Below, piece after piece: positions 15,362 through 23,882 of a stretch of DNA of 64,000 nt; within the stretch, counting starts at the first letter, position 1, and every line of letters begins with the position of its first letter. The position numbers and the translations under genes are program-made. The notes beneath the pieces are model-generated. The model did no database searches and had not been told where the DNA came from. It worked only from the letters and a program-made list of their open reading frames with translations. Source of the stretch: Pseudacidovorax intermedius (lineage in GTDB: Bacteria > Pseudomonadota > Gammaproteobacteria > Burkholderiales > Burkholderiaceae_C); contig NZ_LDSL01000051.1 of the NCBI RefSeq assembly GCF_001476815.1, forward strand, positions 62,001-126,000, in the 5' to 3' direction.

Positions 15362-16957
15362 TCAGGCCTCGTCCTGGTCCAGGCCCAGTTCGGCGATCTT
15401 GCGCGTGATGGTGTTGCGGCCGATGCCGAGCTTCTGCGCGGCCTCGATGCGCCGGCCTCGGGTGAAGGACAGGGCCGTGAGGATCAGGTGCGACTCGAAG
15501 CGCCGCGTCAGCGCATCCCACACGTCGGGCTGGCCGGCGGCGAGCAGCGCCTGGGCTTCGGCATCGAGGCCTTGCTCCCAGCTCTGCGCCACGGGCACGG
15601 CTGCAACTGGCGCCACCGGCATGGGGCCCGAAGCCGCGCCATAGGCCGCCGTCGAAGGCAGATGCGGCGCTGAAGGCAGCGACGCGGGCGCCATCTCCGC
15701 CAGGTGGCCGTCGGCCGAGGTCGGCTGCAGCGCCACAGCGGGCGCGAACGCCGGCGCGGCGGCGCCGCCGGACGATTCCGTCGGCGCATTGGCCAGCACT
15801 TCCGGCGGCAGGTCCTTGGGCTCGACCAGCTGGGCCGGTGCCATGACGGTCAGCCAATGGCAGATGTTCTCCAGCTGCCGCACGTTGCCCGGGAAGTTGA
15901 AGGCCGACAGCTGCGCCAGCGCCGCGTCGGAGATGCGCTTGGGCTCCACGCCCAGTTGCTTCGCGCTCTGCTGCAGGAAGTGCCGCGTGAGCGAGGGCAC
16001 GTCCTCCTTGCGCTCGCGCAGCGCCGGCAGGCGCAGGCGGATGACGTTGAGGCGGTGGAACAGGTCCTCGCGGAAGCCGCCGTGCTTGACGCGCTGCTCC
16101 AGGTCCTGGTGGGTGGCGGCGATCACCCGCACGTTCGCCTTCACGGCGTTGTGGCCGCCCACGCGGTAGAAATGCCCGTCCGACAGCACGCGCAGCAGCC
16201 GCGTCTGCAGGTCGAAGGGCATGTCGCCGATTTCGTCCAGGAAGAGCGTGCCGCCTTCCGCCTGCTCGAAGCGGCCGCGGCGCATGGTCTGCGCGCCGGT
16301 GAACGCACCGCGCTCGTGGCCGAAGAGTTCGCTCTCCAGCAGGTCCTTCGGAATGGCCGCCGTGTTGATGGCGACGAAGGGGCCGTTGGCGCGCGGCGAG
16401 TGCTTGTGCAGCGCGCGGGCCACCAGCTCCTTGCCCGAGCCGGATTCGCCGGTGATCAGCACCGTCACGTTGCTCTGCGACAGCCGGCCGATGGCACGGA
16501 ACACGTCCTGCATCGCCGGTGCCTGGCCCAGCATCTCGGGCGTGGCCTGCATGCGCTCCTCGGCCACTTCCTCGCGCTGGCTCTCGTCCACCGCGCGGCG
16601 GATGAGCTCGACGGCGCGCGGCAGGTCGAAGGGCTTGGGCAGGTATTCGAAGGCGCCGCCCTGGAAGGCCGACACGGCGCTGTCCAGGTCGGAGAAGGCG
16701 GTCATGATGATGACCGGCAGGCCCGGGTGCTTCTGCTTGATCTTGTCCAGCAGGTCCAGGCCGGAACCACCCGGCATGCGGATGTCGCTCACCAGCACCT
16801 GCGGGCCCTGCATCTCGTCGTCGTTGGCGGCTTCCAGCGCGGCCAGCACCTCGCGGGTGTTGGTGAAGCTGCGCGTGGGCAGGTCCTCTCGCAACAGCGC
16901 CTTTTCAAGCACGAAGCGTATCGATTGGTCGTCGTCCACTATCCAGATCGGCTTCAT
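15362..16957 (-). CDS. ntrC: Nitrogen regulator NtrC (sigma-54 activator)
   Basis: This 531-residue protein has three parts. The receiver domain has phospho-acceptor Asp58 (VSDIRMPGGSG) and the AAA+ domain has Walker A TGESGSGKE, the sigma-54-contact GAFTGA and Walker B LFLDEIGD. A proline/alanine-rich linker of about 100 residues leads to a Fis-type helix-turn-helix ending IEAAQKLGIGRNTITRKIAELGL. It activates glnA and other nitrogen genes when phosphorylated by NtrB, encoded 23 bases upstream. The linker is longer than in E. coli NtrC (469 residues). The start ATG at 16957 gives the canonical receiver N-terminus. Confidence 0.97.
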   Translation of the reverse strand: MKPIWIVDDDQSIRFVLEKALLREDLPTRSFTNTREVLAALEAANDDEMQGPQVLVSDIRMPGGSGLDLLDKIKQKHPGLPVIIMTAFSDLDSAVSAFQGGAFEYLPKPFDLPRAVELIRRAVDESQREEVAEERMQATPEMLGQAPAMQDVFRAIGRLSQSNVTVLITGESGSGKELVARALHKHSPRANGPFVAINTAAIPKDLLESELFGHERGAFTGAQTMRRGRFEQAEGGTLFLDEIGDMPFDLQTRLLRVLSDGHFYRVGGHNAVKANVRVIAATHQDLEQRVKHGGFREDLFHRLNVIRLRLPALRERKEDVPSLTRHFLQQSAKQLGVEPKRISDAALAQLSAFNFPGNVRQLENICHWLTVMAPAQLVEPKDLPPEVLANAPTESSGGAAAPAFAPAVALQPTSADGHLAEMAPASLPSAPHLPSTAAYGAASGPMPVAPVAAVPVAQSWEQGLDAEAQALLAAGQPDVWDALTRRFESHLILTALSFTRGRRIEAAQKLGIGRNTITRKIAELGLDQDEA

Positions 16958-16980
16958 GCGGCTCCTGTCGTCCTTTCCTG

Positions 16981-18057
16981 CTACGGCAGCGGTATCAATA
17001 TCGTGAAGTCGGTGCGGCCCGGCGCGCTGTCGCATTCGATGACCCCATGGTGCTGTTGCACGAAGGTCTGCGCCAGCGTCAGGCCCAACCCGGTTCCGCC
17101 CTCCCGGCCCGACACGAGCGGGTAGAAGATGCGGTCCTTGATCGAGTCCGGTACACCCGGGCCGTTGTCGATGACATGCAATTCCAGTGCCAGTCGCCAC
17201 CACTGTTTGTTGAGGATCACCTGACGCGCGATGCGCGTGCGGAAGGTGATGCGCGCATCGCCCGCGGCACGCCGCTCTGCCAGGGCCTGCGCCGCGTTGT
17301 GCGCGATGTTGAGCGTGGCCTGGATCAGCTGCTCGCGGTCGCCGCGGAACTCGGGAATGGACGGGTCGAAATCGCGCTCCACTTCCAGCCCCTGCGGGAA
17401 CTCCACCAGCAGCACCGATCGCACGCGCTCGCACACCTCGTGGATGTTCACGTCGCCCACCACGTGCGGCCGGCGGTGCGGCGCGAGCAGGCGGTCCACC
17501 AGCGACTGCAGGCGGTCGGCCTCGTGGATGATGACCTGGGTGTACTCGATCAGGTCGCGCGACTCGATCTCCATCTGCAGCAGCTGCGCCGCGCCGCGGA
17601 TGCCGCCCAGCGGGTTCTTGATCTCGTGGGCCAGGTTGCGGATGAGTTCCTTGTTGGCCTGCGCCTGATCGAGCAGGCGCTCCTCGCGCTCCTGCCGCAC
17701 CTGCTGCTCCTGCGGCGACATCTCCAGCAGCAGTTCGCCCTTGCGGTCGGTCTGCGCCAGCGTGACCAGCACGGGCAGCGGCTCCTGCGTGCCGCGGCGC
17801 AACAGGGCGTCGTAGCGCAGGGTCGCGAAGTCGTTGCTGCGCGCCCCGTCGATGGCGGTGCGCAGGGTGCCCGTGTCGACGAAGAAGTTGCCCAGCGCCG
17901 CACCTTCGAGCGTGCGGCGCGAGGTGCCCAGCGCATCCTCCAGCGCCGAGTTGGCGAAGACGATGGCGCCATCGCTGCGGATCACGACCACCAGCGTGGC
18001 CAGCAGGTCGAAGGCCTGGTAACGCTTGCCCGACCGGGCCACGGTACCGAAGGCCAT
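16981..18057 (-). CDS. ntrB: Nitrogen sensor histidine kinase NtrB
   Basis: This 358-residue cytosolic kinase has a PAS domain (about 15-120), a dimerisation/phospho-acceptor helix with His144 in NLAHEIKNPLGGIRGAAQL, and an ATPase domain with NAAQAL (N box), DNGPGVP (G1) and GGTGLGLTLAQTF (G2). It phosphorylates NtrC under nitrogen limitation and is controlled by PII protein. Its start overlaps the upstream DUF4124 gene stop in TGATG, so translation is coupled. Gene order glnA, DUF4124, ntrB, ntrC is typical for these bacteria. Confidence 0.97.
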   Translation of the reverse strand: MAFGTVARSGKRYQAFDLLATLVVVIRSDGAIVFANSALEDALGTSRRTLEGAALGNFFVDTGTLRTAIDGARSNDFATLRYDALLRRGTQEPLPVLVTLAQTDRKGELLLEMSPQEQQVRQEREERLLDQAQANKELIRNLAHEIKNPLGGIRGAAQLLQMEIESRDLIEYTQVIIHEADRLQSLVDRLLAPHRRPHVVGDVNIHEVCERVRSVLLVEFPQGLEVERDFDPSIPEFRGDREQLIQATLNIAHNAAQALAERRAAGDARITFRTRIARQVILNKQWWRLALELHVIDNGPGVPDSIKDRIFYPLVSGREGGTGLGLTLAQTFVQQHHGVIECDSAPGRTDFTILIPLP

Positions 18058-18566
18058 CAGCGTGTCGCCGCGGGCAGGCGATCGAGTTCGCGCCGCAGGC
18101 TGGCGAGGTCGGCCTCGTTGCGCGCGATCTCGGCCTTCATCTCGGCCACGCGGTCCAGGTACTTCTGGTAGTTGCGCGCCTCGCTGCCCTGCTTCTCGGG
18201 CTGGCCGTTGTTGTAGTCCTTGAGCAGTTCCGTCTGGCGCGTCTCCAGGCGGCGCAGCTCGCCTTCGAGCACGCGGCGCGCATCGCTGTCGCGGGCGCGC
18301 TGCTCGGGGGAATCGACGCGCGGCGTGTTGCCGGCTGCCGGACGGCTGCCGCCGGGCGCGGCCGCGGCACCCGCCGCCGCATTCGGACGCGTGCCCTGCA
18401 CCACCGTCACGTTGCCGCCTTCGACGACCTTGCAGCCGCGGCGCTGGGCATCCGCGGCGTTGTTGGTGTATTCGTTGCCGCAGCGCCAGATGCGCTCCTG
18501 CGCCTGCGCGCCGAAGGAACAGGCCAGGCCGAGCAACACGAGAACAGGCAGGTAGGGTTTCATCAT
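18057..18566 (-). CDS. Exported DUF4124-like protein with coiled-coil tail
   Basis: This 169-residue protein has a signal peptide (about 1-23, ending GAQA). A short Cys-containing DUF4124-like segment follows (ERIWRCGNEYTNN, RRGCKVVEGG), then a proline/alanine linker. The C-terminus (about 90-165) is a charged heptad-like coiled coil. It sits between glnA and ntrB, and its stop overlaps the ntrB start (TGATG). Start is either of two adjacent ATG codons (18566 or 18563). A periplasmic role linked to nitrogen control is unproven; it may only be carried along in the operon. Confidence 0.85.
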   Translation of the reverse strand: MMKPYLPVLVLLGLACSFGAQAQERIWRCGNEYTNNAADAQRRGCKVVEGGNVTVVQGTRPNAAAGAAAAPGGSRPAAGNTPRVDSPEQRARDSDARRVLEGELRRLETRQTELLKDYNNGQPEKQGSEARNYQKYLDRVAEMKAEIARNEADLASLRRELDRLPAATR

Positions 18567-18672
18567 CGGAACGGTGCAGAAGTAGGCGTCACGCAGGCAC
18601 GCGGGAGGCGCCACGCGCGCAACATTGTCTTGCAATTGGAAGACGGCTCCGGACGCCGGTTCCCCACCAACG

Positions 18673-18698
18673 AAAAAGGACGGCCGAAGCCGTCCTTT
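18673..18698 (-). terminator. Intrinsic terminator after glnA
   Basis: The stem GGACGG/CCGTCC with a six-base loop is followed, on the minus strand, by TTTTT. It lies 40 bases after the glnA stop and before the DUF4124-ntrBC genes. It should leave some read-through into ntrBC or force a separate promoter, as in the enteric glnA-ntrBC arrangement. Confidence 0.85.
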
Positions 18699-18737
18699 GC
18701 ATGCGATGCGTCGGGGCGCGCGTGGCGCCCCATGCCA

Positions 18738-20153
18738 TCACAGCGAGTAGTACATGTCGAACTCGACCGGGTGCGGGGCCATGCGGAAGCGCGTGACTTC
18801 GCCCATCTTCAGGTCGATGTAGGCATCGATCATCGAGTCGGTGAACACGCCGCCCTTGGTCAGGAAGGCACGGTCCTTGTCGAGGTACTCCAGGGCCTGG
18901 TCAAGGCTGTGGCAGACGGTGGGGACCAGTGCGTCCTCTTCCGGCGGCAGGTGGTACAGGTCCTTGGTGGCGGCTTCGCCCGGGTGGATCTTGTTCTCGA
19001 TGCCGTCCAGGCCGGCCATCAGCAAGGCCGAGAAGCACAGGTAGGGGTTGGCCGAGGGATCGGGGAAGCGCGCTTCGATGCGGCGGCCCTTCGGGTTGGC
19101 GACGAACGGGATGCGGATCGAGGCCGAGCGGTTCTTGGCCGAGTAGGCCAGCTTGACCGGGGCTTCGAAGCCGGGGACCAGGCGCTTGTAGCTGTTGGTG
19201 CCGGGGTTGGTGATGGCGTTCAGCGCGCGGGCGTGCTTGATGATGCCACCGATGTAGTAAAGGGCGGTGTCGGACAGGCCGGCGTAGCCGTCACCGGCGA
19301 ACAGGTTCTTGCCGTCCTTCCAGATCGACTGGTGCACGTGCATGCCCGAGCCGTTGTCGCCGGCGTAGGGCTTAGGCATGAAGGTGGCGGTCTTGCCGTA
19401 GGTGTTGGCCACGTTCCAGACCACGTACTTCAGGACCTGGGTCCAGTCGGCGCGCTCGACCAGGGTCGAGAACTTGGTGCCGATTTCGTTCTGGCCGGCG
19501 CCGGCCACTTCGTGGTGGAACACTTCGACCGGGATGCCCAGGCTTTCCAGCACCAGGACCATCTCGGCGCGCATGTCCTGCGTGCTGTCGACCGGGGGAA
19601 CCGGGAAGTAGCCGCCCTTGGTGGTGGGACGGTGGCCGCGGTTGCCGCCTTCCATCTTGGCGCCGCTGTTCCAGGGCGCTTCGTATTCGTCGATCTCGCT
19701 GAACACGCGGCCGGGCTCGTTGCTCCAGCGCACGCTGTCGAAGATGAAGAACTCGGGCTCGGGACCGAAGTAGGCGGTGTCGCCCAGGCCGGTGGACTTG
19801 AGGTAGGCCTCGGCCTTCTTGGCGACCGAGCGCGGGTCACGGTCGTAGGGCTTGCCGTCGGCGGGCTCGAGCACGTCGCACTGCAGGAACAGCGTGGTCT
19901 CTTCGTAGAAGGGATCGATGTTGGCGGTGCTGGGGTCGGGCATGAGCTGCATGTCCGAAGCTTCGATGCCCTTCCAGCCGGCGATCGAGGAACCGTCGAA
20001 GGCGTGACCCGAGGTGAACTTGTCTTCGTCGAAGGCCGAAACCGGCACGGTGACGTGCTGTTCCTTGCCGCGGGTGTCGGTGAATCGGAAGTCGACGAAC
20101 TTGACCTCGTTTTCCTTGACGAGTTTCATGACGTCGGCGACGGTCTTTGCCAT
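18738..20153 (-). CDS. glnA: Glutamine synthetase type I (GlnA)
   Basis: This 471-residue enzyme has the beta-grasp signature [12 protein letters not shown], metal residues in [23 protein letters not shown], the NRSASIRIP loop and the adenylylation site Tyr400 in DLYHLPPEE. The tyrosine marks the GlnE-regulated GSI-beta type. It makes glutamine from glutamate, ammonium and ATP. The start follows AGGAGA. A sigma-54-type promoter sits about 50-65 bases upstream, which fits NtrC control by the linked ntrBC genes. Confidence 0.98.
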   Translation of the reverse strand: MAKTVADVMKLVKENEVKFVDFRFTDTRGKEQHVTVPVSAFDEDKFTSGHAFDGSSIAGWKGIEASDMQLMPDPSTANIDPFYEETTLFLQCDVLEPADGKPYDRDPRSVAKKAEAYLKSTGLGDTAYFGPEPEFFIFDSVRWSNEPGRVFSEIDEYEAPWNSGAKMEGGNRGHRPTTKGGYFPVPPVDSTQDMRAEMVLVLESLGIPVEVFHHEVAGAGQNEIGTKFSTLVERADWTQVLKYVVWNVANTYGKTATFMPKPYAGDNGSGMHVHQSIWKDGKNLFAGDGYAGLSDTALYYIGGIIKHARALNAITNPGTNSYKRLVPGFEAPVKLAYSAKNRSASIRIPFVANPKGRRIEARFPDPSANPYLCFSALLMAGLDGIENKIHPGEAATKDLYHLPPEEDALVPTVCHSLDQALEYLDKDRAFLTKGGVFTDSMIDAYIDLKMGEVTRFRMAPHPVEFDMYYSL

Positions 20154-20204
20154 CAGGTTCTCCTGGGGATGGGAAGGTTGACGAAATTAGCGTGTAGGAC
20201 GAAC

Positions 20205-20219
20205 GCAGGTTCTATGCCA
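20205..20219 (-). promoter_or_regulatory. Putative sigma-54 promoter of glnA
   Basis: On the minus strand TGGCAT-AGAAC-CTGC has the obligatory GG and GC separated by 10 bases, close to the consensus TGGCAC-N5-TTGC. The predicted start is about 40 bases before the glnA ATG. Upstream (20262-20338) are four GCACCA half-sites; the best full NtrC-like match is AGCACC-N5-GGCCCA at 20281-20297, near -95. The half-sites are imperfect, so binding is inferred. Confidence 0.65.
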
Positions 20220-20304
20220 TTGCGAACAGGTCCGCGCGCGGGGTGGACCGCAGTGCCAAAGGCACCACGGTAGCAGACGAAGCACCAAATCGGCCCATTG
20301 ACAA

Positions 20305-21117
20305 TCAACGCACCAATTCAGGGCCAATGGATGCACCAAAATCGATAACACCCTGCTTCAAGCGTGCGTAGGCCGCCTCCAGCAGGCGCGTGTCACCCTT
20401 GACGCCCAGCTCGATGTGCCGGCCGTACTGCGGATGGTCCACGCTGGGCAGGCTGAAGACCTTCACATTGGTGAATTCCTTTTCCACCGCCTCCATCAGG
20501 GGCGTGAGGCTGGCCTCCATTGCACCGAAAACGATCAGGGAACGCTCCGCGGTGGACGGGGTGCGGTGCAGCGCGGCGTAGCGCTGGTCCAGCACCCACT
20601 CGACCATGGGCCAGGCCATGACGGGAAAGCCGGGCACGAAGTGCACGTCGCCGACGCTGAAGCCGGGAATCTTGTTGTACGGGTTCGGGATGATCGACGC
20701 ACCCTGCGGAAACACGCCCATGTTGAGGCGGTGCTGGTTGTCGGGACGGTCGGGTTCGTAGGCAACGCCCTGCTCGCGGGCCGTGTCCCGCATGCGCTCG
20801 CGGATCAGGTCGGCCGCCTGCGGATGCAGGGCCAGCGGCACGCCCAGCGCGGCCGCGGCGCACTGGCGCGTGTGGTCGTCCGGCGTGGCGCCGATGCCGC
20901 CGGTGGAAAACACGATGTCCGGCCCGGCGAAGGCGCGCGCCAGGGCGGCGGTGATGCGGGCCGGGTCGTCGCCCACGTACTCGGTCCAGGACAGCGCCAG
21001 GCCACGGGCGGCCAGCAGTTCGATGACGCGGGCCATGTGCTTGTCGGCGCGCTTGCCCGAGAGGATCTCGTCGCCAATGACGATCAGGCCGAAGGCGCGG
21101 CTGTCGGTGGAACTCAT
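20305..21117 (-). CDS. CinA-like molybdopterin-binding domain protein
   Basis: This 270-residue protein has a MoCF/MoaB-type domain (about 7-175: FGLIVIGDEILSGKRADKHMA, VFSTGGIGATPDDHTRQ) and a C-terminal extension with PSVDHPQYGRHIELGVKG. It matches the N-terminal half of competence/damage-inducible CinA and lacks the nicotinamide-nucleotide deamidase domain. Function is uncertain; related domains act in molybdopterin handling or nucleotide pyrophosphate cleavage. The start overlaps the EI24 gene stop (ATGA). Its 3' end overlaps the region that may carry NtrC sites for glnA. Confidence 0.9.
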   Translation of the reverse strand: MSSTDSRAFGLIVIGDEILSGKRADKHMARVIELLAARGLALSWTEYVGDDPARITAALARAFAGPDIVFSTGGIGATPDDHTRQCAAAALGVPLALHPQAADLIRERMRDTAREQGVAYEPDRPDNQHRLNMGVFPQGASIIPNPYNKIPGFSVGDVHFVPGFPVMAWPMVEWVLDQRYAALHRTPSTAERSLIVFGAMEASLTPLMEAVEKEFTNVKVFSLPSVDHPQYGRHIELGVKGDTRLLEAAYARLKQGVIDFGASIGPELVR

Positions 21118-21998
21118 GCGGAGAAGGAAGACGTGGAAGGTGGGAGGGCCGGCGCCGCGGCGGCATCGGTCGGCGGCAGGGGCGGGGGCGGCTCGGCGGC
21201 GGTCGTCTCGCGGCGCAGTTGGGCCAGCGCTTCGAGCGCGTAATGCGCGAACCACAGGGCCGAGAAGGCGAACACCAGGGTGTAGATCCACACCGCCAGC
21301 GGAATCAGGACGAAGAAGGCGGCGGCGAAGACCAGGCCGGAGGCCCACACCAGGCTGGGCGCCGCGCCGAGGTAGCCGCAGAGGATGCCGATGGTCAGCA
21401 GCGGCAGCTTGTGGCGCCGCATCAGCAGCCGGCGCTCCGCCCCGCTCGCATGCTCGGCCAGGGCGTCGAAGCTCATCACCTGGTAGGTGAGCCAGCCCCA
21501 GATGAGCGGCGGCAGCACCAGCACCAGGGGCGGCACCAGCCACAGCGGCACCGACACCAGCAGCGCCAGCACGGCCGCGAAGGTCAGCGCCACCGAGCGC
21601 ACGATGCTGGCGGCGGCACCCGCGCCGTGCTTCTTCTCGAGCGCCGCGAAGCGCCGCTGCGCCACCAGCCGGGTGAGCGCCGGCGCCATGAACGCGGCCA
21701 CGACGACCAGCGACACCATCACCAGCACCGGCGTGGCGGCCAGCAGCACGATGAGCGGCGCGAGCAGGTTGCGCACGTCGCCGACGAAGAGCTGCTGCAG
21801 CCAGTTCCAGAGCCCCGCCAGCAGCGGCCAGGCGTCGAGCGCACCGCGCGTCCAGGCGACCGCGCTCTCCCAGTAGAAGTAGGCCAGGCCGGCCGACAGC
21901 GCCACCATGACCGCCAGCGGCAGCAGCGACAGCAGGATGACCCGGGGGTGCAGGCAGTAGGCGGCGGCGCGCCAGCAGGAATCAGCGAGAAGTCGCAT
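21114..21998 (-). CDS. EI24-domain integral membrane protein
   Basis: This 294-residue membrane protein has about six helices. The EI24/CysZ-like pattern is visible: YCLHPRVILLSLLPLAVM near the N-terminus, FMAPALTRLVAQRRF, and LIWGWLTYQVMSFDALAEHAS in the second half. A proline/alanine-rich tail (about 265-294) is cytosolic or periplasmic. The CysZ relation suggests anion (sulfate) movement, but no cys genes are near, so this is only a family hint. The stop overlaps the CinA-like start by four bases. Confidence 0.87.
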   Translation of the reverse strand: MRLLADSCWRAAAYCLHPRVILLSLLPLAVMVALSAGLAYFYWESAVAWTRGALDAWPLLAGLWNWLQQLFVGDVRNLLAPLIVLLAATPVLVMVSLVVVAAFMAPALTRLVAQRRFAALEKKHGAGAAASIVRSVALTFAAVLALLVSVPLWLVPPLVLVLPPLIWGWLTYQVMSFDALAEHASGAERRLLMRRHKLPLLTIGILCGYLGAAPSLVWASGLVFAAAFFVLIPLAVWIYTLVFAFSALWFAHYALEALAQLRRETTAAEPPPPLPPTDAAAAPALPPSTSSFSA

Positions 21999-22046
21999 CG
22001 GCGCGCAGCATAACCGCAGCCTTCGAAGCCCCGTGCAGGCGCTGGT

Positions 22047-23030
22047 TCAGGCGCGCCCCACCAGCCGCCGCAGGCCCAGCCACTGCTGCGCCCAGAAGCC
22101 GCGGCCGTAATCGCGCACGCGGCCGGCCGGGTCCGGCTCGACCTGGTCGCGCACGCCTGTCGGCAGGTAGCGGGCGTCGAAATCGGCGGTGCGCAGCAGC
22201 ATGTCCCACCACGGGAGCAGCACGCCGAAGTTGCAGCCGCCCAGCACGTCGGGCCGGCCGACCTGCTCGTGGCCGACGCCGATGGCATGGTGCAGCCGGT
22301 GGAAGCGCGGGCTGACCCACAGCCGCTCGCCCAGGCGGCCGAAGTGCAGCCGCAGGTTGGCATGCTGCAGGCTCTGGCTCAGCTGCGTGAGGGCCACCAG
22401 CACGATGAACTGGCCCGGCGGCACGCCGATGAGCTGGGCCACCACCACGACGATGGTGCTGTGGATCACGTCGTCCAGCAGGTGGTTGCGCGCGTCGCTC
22501 CACATGGTCATCTGCCGCTGCGAATGGTGCAGCGAGTGCAGGCGCCACCACCAGTCGATGGTGTGCTGGCCGCGGTGGATCAGGTACTCGACGAAGTCGA
22601 GCACCACGAGGTAGAGCAGGAAAGTGACGATGGGCTGGTCGGTCACGCCCGGCCAGAGGCCATCGAGCTGCAGCGTGCCCCAGCCGGCCGCGCGCACCCG
22701 GCCCAGCGCCATGTCGAACAGCGGATCGAGTGCGAAGAACAGCACCACGCGGAACAGGCCCAGGCGATGGATGAGCGTGTAGAGCACATCCACCCGCACC
22801 GCCTGCCGGTCCCGCACCGGCTCCACCGGTCGCCAGCGCTGCAGCGGGCCGAGGATTGCGATCATCACGGCGATCTGGATCAGGCCGACCAGCAGCCAGC
22901 CGGTGGCGTCGAAGGCGTCTTCCAGCAGGTTGCCCATGCCGGCGGCGAACATCACCGGCTGCACCACCGTCTCGAACAGCCACTGCTGCGTCAGGCCGAA
23001 AGGGTCGCTCAGCCAGGCATGCCAGTTCAT
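22047..23030 (-). CDS. Sterol desaturase/fatty-acid hydroxylase family membrane protein
   Basis: This 327-residue membrane enzyme has the eight-histidine di-iron pattern: HRGQH (152-156), HSLHH (165-169), a lone His in DARNHLLDDVIH and HRLHH near 245. Four or more hydrophobic segments flank the boxes. Family members use O2 to hydroxylate or desaturate sterols, carotenoids or lipid chains; in Burkholderiales the substrate is usually unknown. The 48-base gap to the EI24 gene suggests co-transcription. Confidence 0.92.
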   Translation of the reverse strand: MNWHAWLSDPFGLTQQWLFETVVQPVMFAAGMGNLLEDAFDATGWLLVGLIQIAVMIAILGPLQRWRPVEPVRDRQAVRVDVLYTLIHRLGLFRVVLFFALDPLFDMALGRVRAAGWGTLQLDGLWPGVTDQPIVTFLLYLVVLDFVEYLIHRGQHTIDWWWRLHSLHHSQRQMTMWSDARNHLLDDVIHSTIVVVVAQLIGVPPGQFIVLVALTQLSQSLQHANLRLHFGRLGERLWVSPRFHRLHHAIGVGHEQVGRPDVLGGCNFGVLLPWWDMLLRTADFDARYLPTGVRDQVEPDPAGRVRDYGRGFWAQQWLGLRRLVGRA

Positions 23031-23060
23031 CGGGAAGCCTCCGTCTTGGTCGCTAGGGGA

Positions 23061-23882
23061 TCAGGGATGTGCCGCGATCCAGGCGCGGTAGTCGGGATGT
23101 TCGCGCAGGGTGCGGAAGCAGAAGCCGCGCGCCTGCAGGCCGGTGATCAGCGGCTCCAGCACGGCCGGCGCCCACGGGTCCTGGCGCGACCAGATGCCCA
23201 GGTGGGCCAGCAGGATGTCGCCCGGGCGGATGCGCTCCAGCGCCTGCGCCAGCAGCTTCTGGTTCGGGTATTTGTCGCTGGGCAACTCGTCGCCCAGGAA
23301 GCCTGCAGGCGACCAGCCCACGTGGGCATAGCCACAGGCGCGGGCCGCCGCCAGCAGGGCAGGCGAGGTCTTGCCGCCCGGTGCACGGTACAGCGGCAGC
23401 GGCTTCCTGCCGGTGATCTGCGCCAGCCGCGTGCTGGACTTGCGGATGTCCTCGCAATACTGCGCCGCCGTCCACGTCAGCCGCTTGCCGGACTGCGGCC
23501 CGGCCGAAGGCTGGATGGCGAAGCGCTGCTCGCCCTTCTCGGCCGGCAGGTCGCCCCGCCAGTAGGCGTGGTCGTAGGTGTGGGAGCCGAATTCGTGGCC
23601 CTCGGCCGCCCTCGCCTTCCACCACGGCGCCCACTGGTCGTCCAGGCTGTCGCCGCCGTCCTTGGTGCGCTCGGCGGCGGCGAAGAAGGTGACGTGCACG
23701 CCGTGGCGCTTGAGCACGTCGGCGATCAGCGGCGCCACGCCCATGTGCCCGGTGTCGAAGGTCAGGTAGACCGGTTTGCTGCAATCGGCAGGGCCGGCGG
23801 CGGCGGCCGACATGGCCGTCGCCACGGCCAGCAGGCCGACGACCAGGCGCCGCGCCCCGCGGCGCAGTCGTTCAGCGCGCAT
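23061..23882 (-). CDS. NodB-type polysaccharide deacetylase, secreted, variant motif
   Basis: This 273-residue protein has a signal peptide (about 1-29) and a NodB fold. Motif 1 is TFDTGH (41-46), where most deacetylases have TFDDG, so the second Asp is Thr. Motif 2 HTYDH (101-105) supplies both metal His, and motif 3 RAPGG is intact. Metal binding needs one Asp and two His, so activity is possible. Such enzymes remove N-acetyl groups from surface or peptidoglycan sugars. It overlaps the upstream beta-propeller gene by 11 bases, implying a joint transcript. Confidence 0.9.
   Translation of the reverse strand: MRAERLRRGARRLVVGLLAVATAMSAAAAGPADCSKPVYLTFDTGHMGVAPLIADVLKRHGVHVTFFAAAERTKDGGDSLDDQWAPWWKARAAEGHEFGSHTYDHAYWRGDLPAEKGEQRFAIQPSAGPQSGKRLTWTAAQYCEDIRKSSTRLAQITGRKPLPLYRAPGGKTSPALLAAARACGYAHVGWSPAGFLGDELPSDKYPNQKLLAQALERIRPGDILLAHLGIWSRQDPWAPAVLEPLITGLQARGFCFRTLREHPDYRAWIAAHP

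Noticed and set aside
15704-17125. Open frame of 473 codons on the + strand over ntrC/ntrB
   Set aside because: It mirrors the NtrC AAA+ domain in antisense, with no start context and no recognisable domain.
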